Part shown: positions 54,495-64,000 of the stretch, in pieces
Numbering within the stretch: position 1 is the stretch's first letter
Layout: each line of letters starts with the position of its first letter
NCBI GenBank assembly: GCA_034638255.1
Contig: JAWPGT010000013.1
Coordinates: 496,001 to 560,000, forward strand
Length of the DNA stretch: 64,000 nt
Origin: Coprinus comatus
Lineage: Eukaryota; Basidiomycota; Agaricomycetes; Agaricales; Agaricaceae
Direction of reading: 5' to 3'
The notes under the pieces: generated by a model
Told to the model about the DNA's origin: nothing
What the model saw: the letters and a program-made list of their open reading frames with translations, nothing else
Database searches by the model: none
Made by a program: the position numbers and the translations under genes

Positions 54495-57400
54495 CTATCG
54501 GAAGAGATTTAACTGCTGGTCTTTTGAAGGATATCGATAGGCCACAAAATTTGTATCTTGTGATACGAGTTCTTCAATAGCTTTTCGTGACGTTACAGAC
54601 ATCCGTGGGTTGAGGTGCGGATTAGAAACAGGGTGGAATCCGTCTTGTCTGTTGGATGATAAAGTATAGGCATTCCATTCTTCTCCACTAGTATCACCTG
54701 TTGTCGGGAAAAGATATGCCGACTGTTCGTGCTGGAGATCTTGGGACTTGTTATGCTTCTTACCAAGGATCGCGCTAAAGAACTTGCTTTTACGTTTCTG
54801 TTCCTTTGGAGGTAATGACGCGGGAGTGCTCTGAAGAAGGTCAAAACGCCCAAGTGACCTTCTAGATGTGCCAAACTCGTTATATTGAGGGCTAAAGGAT
54901 CTCCGTGGATCATAATTGGCGGGAAGAGTCTGGGAAGTTAGATTGGGTTGAGAAGACAATGCACAAAAAGATTGTCGTCGCACATCTCCAGAACGGAAGG
55001 CAGCATTAGGGGGCAGGAATGTATGTGCAGGACCAGTGCCCGGGGGAAGTGGTTGAGGGTCATAGGTATACACTGTTTTGGGTCGATCGGATCCTCGTAT
55101 AGGAGTTGCGGGTTCTTCTCCAAGTGGGATGGGTGGTAGCGACTTCTCTCTTGAAGCCAAACTTGCGGATTGAAGTTGATAGACAGGCATAGTTGGGAGT
55201 GGTGGAAGGGGCGAAAGTGAACGCATGGCACTCGCATGGCGCATGTCGGGTGTGGAAAGAGCTGGATGAAGGACTTTGACAGCCTCACTTTGGTTTGGAA
55301 TATTATCGAGATCATCCTGTCGTGACACGTCTACGTCGTCGTATCTGCCGTTAGAAGAATTGCGAATCTCTGCGGTATCTAAGCCAGAACCCGGAGGACG
55401 TAAGGAGACTGGGGAAGGTAAAGTGCTAGAGGGTGCCGTGGGTGGAGACATACCAGGTGAACCAAAATTAAACTTGGGTACTGAAGAAAGTGAGGGTGTA
55501 GAGTTTTGTCGTGGACCTGAATGTGTCATTTCTGGAGAGCCTCGTTCAAAGAGAAGAGAACGAGGAGGAGGCGGTGCCAAAGGGTAGTCATCGTCCATCT
55601 TCTCTTTACTTGACCGGCTATCTGATACTATGGGAGTGTCATTCTTGGAGTTCCCGGTCCACTTCTTCCAAAACTTAAGACGGTTCATTTTTTTACTACT
55701 ATCGCTTTTGGTTTTGTTGGGTGACACAGACATATCAGGTTCGGGTTCTGGCCATATTTGACTTCGACGGGGGGAGTTTAGATCGACAGGAGAACCAGAG
55801 AGGTATCGTGCTCTATTAGATTCTCGTTGAAGGGCAACGCTAGAAAGGATATTAGCGGACTCGCATATATCATTGTAGAGTACTTACTGCATGTCAAGCA
55901 TGCTTCCTCCAGTCATTGCAGAGGGTGCAAGGCTTTCTTGACTTCTCCAGCCGGTACTGAGATTTCGGAAACCAAAGAACCGTCGTTTGGGCGATGTGGA
56001 ACCAAGACTATGTACATCAGAGAATGAAGCTTGCGAATATGCGCGAGGGAGCTCGGGGCGTTCATGAGGGGCCGTGAGGATACTTATAGGTCGAGCTGAG
56101 CTTGATTGTGAATAACGGGAGTAAGGTTTTAGGCTGGCCCCATTATCTGTATGTCGACCGTTGCTATTGGCGGAAATGATAGAGGTAACCTCAACAGCCG
56201 AGCTCCTCGAGGATTTCCTTGCCCGTCTCTCCTCCTTGCGCTTGCGTTCTTTCGCCTCTCGTTCTTCCTTGCGGACATCAACATGTTCTACAATCATGCC
56301 ATTCTCTAGTAATGTGATTTCTCGGGAATGTGTAGGGTGATGCCCACTAGGAGAAATAAGTGGTGGCTTAATGCGAACGCCACCAGTCTCATCAGCGATA
56401 GCGGCATGGTTACCCAAGTCATATGCAGAAGTTCGTAATTGAGTATAGGCGTCCCGTACTTTGTTGTCAAGTTGCTTCGCTTCTTGTAGAGCCTGTGCGC
56501 GAGCGGAGGCTTCTTCTTTGAGAAGAGCCCTCTGCGATTTAACGTATTTGTTCACTGTTTGTTGACGGGCTGCCGGTTCCTTCGGATTCTGTGCAGGTGT
56601 AATGAATGAAACCAACTAACTAGGTTATTAATGAGATTAGTACGTACGATGCTTAGCCATACACGGACATTCTGTTCGGTGAGGCGGCCACCACGTATGC
56701 GCGGTCGCTTGGGATCGTTATTGATAATACCGCTGGCTTCCTCGTCCAACTCGAGCTGCTTCAATTCTTCGAAAGCAGCGTCGCTCGCCCTTTCCCATAC
56801 TCCTGGGGAAGTAACATCAACGTCTGCCATGTCCTGATCCCGCATTGCACACTCTACGCATACTTCCTCCTGAGGCGGGCGTTTCGGTGGGTAGGCGGGC
56901 TTTGTAGATGTGGAAGGGTTGATATAGGTGGGTTGCTGAGGGTATGTACGATTTCTGGGTGCAATAGGTGGGGTATAATTGGGAGAGGCGGAAAGTGGCA
57001 TGATTGGAGGAAACTGACCTGCGTTGGTTGCTGAAGGTGAGCTTGAACCAACGCCGGCTGCAGGCAAAGATGGATGAAGCGGGCTTGAAGGGATCATTGA
57101 TTGGGGGCGATCTTGTGGGTTGGTTGGCCTGCGTGTGGGCTGAGGGCTGCCTGCGGGACTAGGTGGAAGGTCTGCCAATGTCTGGCGCGTTTCTGCTGAA
57201 CCTGAAGGACGTCGTTCAGATTCGTCTAGGCTGTATCTCTCTACTACACGCCGGGCAGCGCCGGAAGGTAGTGCATAGGATAGAGTGCCTCTGAATGGCT
57301 CAGGTGACTGTGATGGAACAGAAAGCATACCCTGCGAAGTCGAACCCTGTGATTGTTGTTGGGAGGCAAAGAGTGGTTGCTGCTCTGAAGGTGTATCCTG

Positions 57401-57622
57401 GGTGTCGATGCTTCGTGCGTTGTCCACGGAGAGGAGCTGGGGTTGTTTATCCGAGGGATCTGGGGGAGAGCTGAGGCGAGTGCTGCGTCTGGAGATGGAG
57501 GGAGTGATTGATGGGTATCTGTGTTCTCTTTGGTCGATGTCTGGGATCAGGGGCTGTGGGTATATGACGGGGTGGACGTTGGGGGGGTTGTCATTGCGGG
57601 GCAGGTGGAGGGCGGCTGCCAT
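54495..57622 (-). CDS. Large disordered Agaricomycete protein of unknown function
   Basis: One gene of about 950 residues with few introns (joins near 56620, where VWLSI meets [15 protein letters not shown], and near 55880-55840, where SMLDMQ meets [16 protein letters not shown]). Most of it is P/S/T/Q-rich low complexity. A short conserved-looking island holds [16 protein letters not shown] then [14 protein letters not shown], and [16 protein letters not shown]. This is followed by a helical, coiled-coil-prone segment ([35 protein letters not shown]) and a strongly basic stretch ([13 protein letters not shown]). The C-terminal third is S/P-rich with basic clusters ([31 protein letters not shown]) and ends at 54495. 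I do not recognise a named family. The paired cysteines C-V-E-C could coordinate metal with partners elsewhere. Confidence 0.8.
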
Positions 57623-57836
57623 GGTGGGTGGAGGAGAGAAAGGGAGGGTGGGAGATTAGGAGTGCGCTGGCAAAGGGCGCTCTGGGGTATTACGTGAGGG
57701 GTGGTGGATGAGCTCGCTGAGGACGACGGCGAGGAGCAAGGCAGGTGTGAAATTGGATTGCAGACTATATTGTGACCGTAACGCTGTCTGTCCGGCTCTC
57801 GGCCGACATCACTAAGTACATCTACATACTCTATCT

Positions 57837-58913
<1,077 letters not shown>

Positions 58914-59176
58914 AATAGTAGCTACAGATTGTTGTTTTAAGCAACCACAAATATGCTCTGGTCAGAATCGGGTGGATCACGTGCCGGCTCAGGGTGGAGA
59001 CACAGGGAGTCCGAGAGTGATCCAATAGCGTCACTCGGATTCACGTACAAACCAAAATAAAATTGAAAAAATTCAACCGACAATAATACAACAGATTGAT
59101 AATGAGTGTAATATACACGAACCCTCCATGCAATTAGTCCAACAAACAGTCGTCTCCGAAAATGTAATGAATTAAA

Positions 59177-60814
59177 TTAGTTAACCGCCTGCGTTGATCC
59201 CGTCAACCAAGGGTGTGCCATGACTTGAGAAATCGTCAACCTCGTCTCTGGATTGGGGTCTAAGCATCGTCGTATTAGATCGATCGCCTCATCGCTCAGC
59301 CTTGGCCCTGGCACATCGGAGATAACCACCGCTCCTTCTACAGCATCTCTCACCGAAGGAAAAGGTGATGTTCCTGTCAGCAAGTAAGACAACAGTACGC
59401 CCAGTGTCCATATTTCTGCTGGGGCTGCTTGATACTTCTTCTTGAGCAAAAGCTCCGATGAGGCGTAGGCGGCTGTACCATAAAATTGTGTGTAAAATGG
59501 ACGGGGTTGCGTAGGATCCACGGCAATTGAACTGCCAAAGTCTATTAACTTGACCTGCAGTGTGTCAGTTTCAAAGACTAGTACCTGACAAAAAACAGCT
59601 CTTACATTAAAATCCCGGTCGATGACAAGGTTTTCATCTTTAATATCTCGATGAGCAATACCTCGCTCGTCCAGATATTTACGACGTCTACGACTTGAGA
59701 GAAGACATAACGAGCCTGATCCTCAAAGAAACATTTCTGCTCCGATTGTTCAATGCATTCGAACAAGTCGTGGGATGATCTTGATTTGCGGGACACCTCT
59801 GTTCCGGCTGACTCCAGAGGGTTGAACTTTGTTTCACATGATTTCGGTTCGAGATGAGAAGATGAAGATGTGTTTACATTAAGGTTTGGCAATGAGGAAG
59901 GTTTTGTTTGAGGTGTGGTGGGCTCAGAATAAGAGTCAAGTGATTTTTCTGAAGTTGAAGGTGATAGAGATGGAGTGGAGGCAGTGGTGACAAATCCAGT
60001 TTGCTGGGTATTATTCCCTTCCCATGGTGTACCATGTAATTCTTGAACCTAGTTGAAAAGAAATATCAGACACATGTACATATAGATAAATCAGGCAACT
60101 CACAAGGTAAAAGTAGAGGTGATCTTCAAATAGGTCAATGAACTTGACAATGTGTTCGTGGTCCAGGGAACGAAGTATAACCGCCTCTGATGGAACCCGA
60201 CCAAGTATTTCATCCTCCATCCACGCATGTTCGGGTACCTTGGATTTGATAATGAATTTGACAGCGACTTCGAAGCCTAGAATACGATGCCGAGCAGTCA
60301 TGACAAATCCATAGCCTCCCGAACCAAGTTCGTCCTCTAAGTGATAGAGATCAACAAAATGTTGATTGAGGCGATGTTCATATGGAAATTTGTGGCTGTG
60401 AAGGTAAGATATTGTATTGAAGCAATTCCCCCGCGGTAACGATGGAAGAACATGGAAAGAAGGTACAATTTCATGCGAATGTAGGTGGTTTCCGGAAAGA
60501 TAGTCGATATGGATTAAACGGGAAGTGATACCATATTTTTCAGACAGTACGTCACAGTCTGCTGTAGAATGGGATGGACGGCCCTCCTCCCCAGACGCCT
60601 TGCCAACGAAAGCATTTCTAAACAGTTCTGATACCTCGGATACAGCTTCGTCCATGTAGGGTGAAGTAGAAAGGGATTTCAACAACTGCGAGGAGTGGGT
60701 GCCATTGTGAGAATGGTTGGAATTTTCGAGTTGGTGCTGAGGTTCCATAAAAGGGACGGGTATGTCGAGGGCGGATTCACAATGCAAAACAACACCCACG
60801 TCTATAGGTGACAT
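59177..60814 (-). CDS. PASK-like Ser/Thr protein kinase, frame broken by one base
   Basis: A kinase domain of the CAMK/PAS-kinase type, without a visible PAS domain. The N-terminal 150 residues are family-specific. Then come LEDELGSGGYGFVMTARHR (glycine loop), FEVAVKFIIKSKVP (VAVK lysine), SEAVILRSLDHEHIVKFID and VQELHG. About 65-70 S/T/P-rich residues split the hinge from DLFECIEQSEQKCFFEDQAR. Next: ERGIAHRDIKDENLVIDRDF (catalytic HRD), KLIDFGSS (DFG), FYGTAAYASSELL and EIWTLGVLLSYLLTG; stop at 59177. At 59678-59680 the frame must change: VFSQVVDVV is in one frame, YLDERGIAHRD in another, and there is no intron. Four T instead of three on the plus strand would give V-V-K-Y-L-D and restore the domain. 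As read, the catalytic loop is lost. Confidence 0.88.
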
Positions 60815-61266
60815 ACCGAGCGGAAAGGTAGGTGAAACAGGAGAGTATAAAAGACTGGGAGGTAGCGCTAGCCAGCCGCGGTTGGCTGTGCAGGATTGTC
60901 AGGTGAGTGGTAGATAGGATGTTAATTGAAGCTGGTGAAAGTCATGGATAAAAAGAAGGCCGCAGAGGATCAGGAGGAGATCCGAGGCAAAGAGAGAGGA
61001 GGGCGGGGAGACCAAGCAGGAGGAGGACAGGGATGAGGGATGAGTAGGAAGGAGAGAGTCAGAGGACAACAGAGTATCAGCATATATATCACTGAAACCC
61101 TCTGTCCTGCGATGAGATCATCCTCACAAAACACCGGTCTCGCCACCCCAATAAGGCAACCCCTCACTTCCGATCGTAGCCCGATCTCACCTTGGGAGTC
61201 CCGCTCTTCCACACACAATCACGCGCTCATTCTCTTGGTCTAGGACCACTTGTATAATACTGTATA
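60815..61266. other. Intergenic, kinase promoter side
   Basis: Lies between the kinase start and the MAG1 stop, both minus strand. Purine-rich on the plus strand (GGAGG-type tracts near 61010-61060), that is, pyrimidine-rich upstream of the kinase in its own sense. No gene recognised. Confidence 0.5.
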
Positions 61267-62996
61267 TTAATCTGCGCTGGCAAGAGACCACATGTAATAA
61301 ACACCTGTTTCATTTTAGTACACATCATTAACACTACATTAAATCAATACCCACCTATACTCCTATATGGTTTCCAGCCCTCCGTAAGATCTTCCATTTC
61401 CTGAGGCGCCAACAGCGCTCCTCTGTGGCACATTTAGTATTATTTACATCAAAACATATCATCCCTTACTTGATTTTTTTCTTACCCCCCAATCTGCTTT
61501 TCAGCTCCCCAACACTCAGAGATTTGGGTAAAGGTCGGATATCTTTACCTGCGTCCTTTTCTAAAGTCTTCTTGATAGACGGAGTAAATGGCGGGGGGAT
61601 CTCTCCGATAGTATTGTCATTACCATCCACTTCCTGGTCCACAGGACTTTTGCGGCTGGGGCTCGGTTTGTTGCCGGCATGATTGCCTGTAACGGGTAAA
61701 TAGTCTTCATCAACGTCGCTGTCGTTACCTTTCCGCTTTTGGTTTGTTGTTGACGACTGTCCAGACACTTTCTGTGGAGATATACTGAACGAGTCAGAAG
61801 GTGAGTGTAACGCCAATACCCAACGAGCAACACCACGCTGAACACCCAAATCCCCTGCATAAAGTTAAGAATTCCAAATCGTGACCATGATAATATATAC
61901 CAACCGACGGGCAGTATATCAGGTCGCCTTAAAGAAAATATGGCAAACATATCAACTGGGTATTGTATCAAAATAAGCACAGGGCTCCCTTCTGGCAGGA
62001 CCAACAGTCTCACCTGTCCACTGTGGCAGGTGCGCCCATATGACGTTAAAAATATCCAATGCCCTCGAATGACATTGCGACTTACACGCCCTATTCCTCG
62101 GACTGCGACCAGCATCTCAGCCAACTCTTCATCATTTGCTGACAAAATCTTCTCCGTTGACACCCGACCATCTACAAATCTTTTGGCCAGATCCTGGACT
62201 AGCAAAGAACTTGTTCAACAGACCACAGTATATCGATTGGTTGGCTTACTATATTCGGCTTTCCGAGTACTTAAACCAGCGGATTTGAGTGTAACCAAGT
62301 CTGTCGCGGCTACTTGACGTGGTGAGGGAAACGAAGGTATACTGTAAAGATGTGTCATCTCCTCTTGAAACCCATCACCAAAGTTGGTCAAAGCTTACAG
62401 CGTGTCTCCGGGTTTCTCGGGAAGAGTTGGGTCGTATAGACGTTTAAACTTATGAATAATAGACCGCGCCGCTAGCCATGATATCTGCTGGCCCCTGAGA
62501 AATAATTAACTTGATAGATACCAATACAATGCTGAAAAAACGGTACAAGATAGACGTAGAAAGGGCTCTGGATAGGAGTCAATTTCTCGCGAGGTTTGAT
62601 CTCGGGGGGAACATACTGGAATGGATGGAAACTCTCCAAGTTTTCGTAGGGTTTGCATGGCATTTTGTTGAATAAGTCTTCGAAGCGATGGTCAGCGCTA
62701 ACAAGATGACGTTTTGCCTTGTCAAGATCGAACGTTAGTGTAACTGGTACAGATATGTCTGTATCCTCCCCCTTCAAGGATACAACGTTTAGTGGTATTC
62801 CAGTGTTATGTTGGGGGTTATCTGCATTGATTGTAGTGGCCTTCCGAGCTTTCTTTAGAACATCTACGTTTGAGTCGTCTTCGTCATTTCTCCTGTTCTT
62901 GGCTTTTGAAATAACTTGACTCTTAGTCAACATGGAAATAGTGTCTTTACTAGCGATAGTGGCAGAAATCCTCGTGGAAGAACGTGTTGCAGGCAT
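61267..62996 (-). CDS. MAG1: DNA-3-methyladenine glycosylase (Mag1/AlkA-type, HhH-GPD)
   Basis: Removes alkylated purines in base excision repair, in the nucleus. The start at 62996 gives a basic S/T-rich head (MPATRSSTRISATIASKD) with KKARKA. The enzyme has LVSADHRFEDLFNKMPCKPY, then QDLAKRFVDGRVSTEKILSA and LVAVRGIGRWTVDMFAIFSL (HhH hairpin). RRPDILPVGDLGVQRG follows, with the catalytic aspartate in VGD. The GIGRWTVDMF block is joined through a 7-nt exon (62014-62020, TGGACAG) between introns of 65 and 58 nt. A disordered insertion of about 90 residues (S/D/P/K-rich, 61500-61790) precedes the end LSVGELKSRLGGKKKIK, APQEMEDLTEGWKPYRSIG and VYYMWSLASAD, stop at 61267. Long insertion aside, complete. 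Confidence 0.93.
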
Positions 62997-63239
62997 AATG
63001 GACGCGAATAACATCCAAAGGCGCTGATGAGGCTTATGGGGTGTAAGTATTTGATGGACAAGACCAATGATTACAAACAATGGCAGTAAGAGTATAAGTA
63101 AGTGGGGTTATCAACCTGGGGCTAATTACTAATTTGCTTATTTAGATTGAGAACTTTTCTGACAACCAGTATTGTAGACAGGTGATGTAAGTACACGAAT
63201 TCAATGTTAGAAAGCTGGTGGTATCTGACGATGCCGTTG

Positions 63240-63477
63240 GGTAGCCCGGATGTGATGGCGGTAGGCGCAAGGATACTCAGCCAAAGTACATCCCGGACTC
63301 GGTCTCAGTGATCCATGGTGTAAGGCTGTCGTCGACGGGGAGGTTGGCAGTGGGGATGCCTACGTCATTGGAGCCACGCCTGAAGCCCTTGATTACTTAC
63401 TTTGCCTTCTATCTGCCGGTGGTAGGTGCTTCGGGCCCTGTAGAGGGGCCGATGGGCAGAGGGCGGGTGGTAGCCAT
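63240..63477 (-). pseudogene. FMN1: Decayed 5' fragment of a riboflavin kinase gene
   Basis: Read from the ATG at 63477: MATTRPLPIGPSTGPEAP, then after a frame change QIEGKV, after a second change IKGFRRGSNDVGIPTANLP and VDDSLTPWITETESGMYFG, then a stop, then VSLRLPPSHPGYP. The GF-x-RGS-x-x-x-GIPTANLP block is the flavokinase signature (FMN from riboflavin and ATP). Defects: one base missing before the QIEGKV stretch, four bases extra (AGTA) after GGCAAAGTA, TGA at 63279-63277 where the family has Trp, and no recognisable sequence for the remaining two thirds of the enzyme. No intron model repairs these. A dead fragment, presumably with an intact copy elsewhere in the genome. Confidence 0.75.
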
Positions 63478-63916
63478 TGAGTTGTTGGTCGAAGTTGGAA
63501 GGGTTGCTAGGAGATGAGAGGAGATCCGTACTTGCAGTTGTCGAGGATATAGCCTGATCGATTTTGAGTTGTGACTCTTACCGGCGATGGCGAGAAAGCC
63601 CTTAGGTTGAAGTGAATGCTAACCTAGATCAAGAAAGTGTAGCCAAGCTAGACTTGATACTATCGTTACCCAGAGGTTCGGAATCACCACAAATTCGGAA
63701 TTCCCGTTTCCTCCTCGCTCGGGGCAAGTTTGCACCTGAAAACTTATATGCTTATTATTTACGCTATTTATGAGAGAATAGGTGGCTTTTATTTATTGAG
63801 TTAGGTCTCTAGCTTATATAAGATAAGATGATGGCCGTTCCTGTTTTGGCCAAGTCATCCAATGAAACCCCTGATTGAACTTCCGAAATCCATCTTCCCT
63901 ACCCCAAACATAACCA

Positions 63917-64000
63917 TGTCTGAAGTCAAGCGTACATTACCTTTACTACTTTACAAACCAAGGCTCACTCAAGTGTGTCCACAGGTTTCATCATCAATTT
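63917..64000 (+). CDS. 5' end of a gene leaving the right edge
   Basis: ATGTCTGAAGTCAAGC is followed by a GT donor; an intron of about 50 nt ends at CCACAG near 63984, and the next exon continues in frame (MSEVKRFIIN...). Upstream lie a TATA-like element (CTTATATAAG at 63813-63822) and a CCAAT motif near 63858, both well placed for a promoter. Too short to identify. Confidence 0.45.

Overview
The window reads as nuclear DNA of a mushroom-forming basidiomycete (Agaricomycetes-like). Genes are dense and sit on both strands. Almost every gene is cut by many short (about 45-70 nt) GT-AG introns with CTAAC/TTAAT-like branch sites. The protein set is fungal: Zn2Cys6 regulator, CBM1 module, Kre6-type glucan-synthesis protein, chitinase, Tlg2 syntaxin and MscS channels with an EF-hand. 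No prokaryotic operon, CRISPR array or viral block was seen. Gene coordinates are spans from start codon to stop codon; exon structure is described in the text, and joins were read by eye from conserved protein motifs and splice signals.

Layout, left to right. 0-3.3 kb: 5' part of an AMP-forming acyl-CoA synthetase-like gene leaving the left edge, an apparently empty 1.2 kb, and RNA polymerase II subunit RPB3 with a tryptophan/glycine-rich tail. 3.3-11.3 kb: two related MscS-type channel genes on the minus strand around a small four-TM protein. 13.6-17.8 kb: Tlg2-type syntaxin and the Fe-S assembly factor NAR1. 18-21.6 kb: PL14-like polysaccharide lyase divergent from a vacuolar amino acid transporter. 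21.6-25.2 kb: phosphomevalonate kinase (sterol pathway) and ferrochelatase (haem). 25.5-33 kb: membrane RING-H2 ligase, coiled-coil/J-like protein, GTPBP1-family GTPase. 33.5-39.2 kb: a cell-wall/carbohydrate trio (Kre6/Skn1-type GH16, CBM1 protein, GH18 chitinase). 39.4-43.8 kb: membrane protein, tRNA-His, 5'-truncated LINE, Pns1/CTL transporter. 44-54 kb: PP2C phosphatase, W2-domain eIF5-mimic protein, Zn2Cys6 regulator, meiotic MND1, cytochrome P450. 54.5-64 kb: large disordered protein, complex I PSST subunit, PASK-like kinase, MAG1 glycosylase, a decayed riboflavin kinase fragment, and the first codons of a gene leaving the right edge.

Most genes are housekeeping and functionally unrelated. 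The only neighbourhood that suggests a shared job is the 33.5-39.2 kb trio, where the CBM1 gene and the chitinase share a 248 bp divergent promoter.

The most notable observations are: the WG/GW-rich tail on RPB3; an MscS paralogue that lost its EF-hand loop; several extreme exons (7 nt in MAG1, 9 nt in the amino acid transporter, an ATG-only first exon in MND1); single-base frame breaks in the chitinase and the PASK-like kinase; a riboflavin kinase relic; and a LINE inserted 68 bp upstream of a tRNA-His gene.
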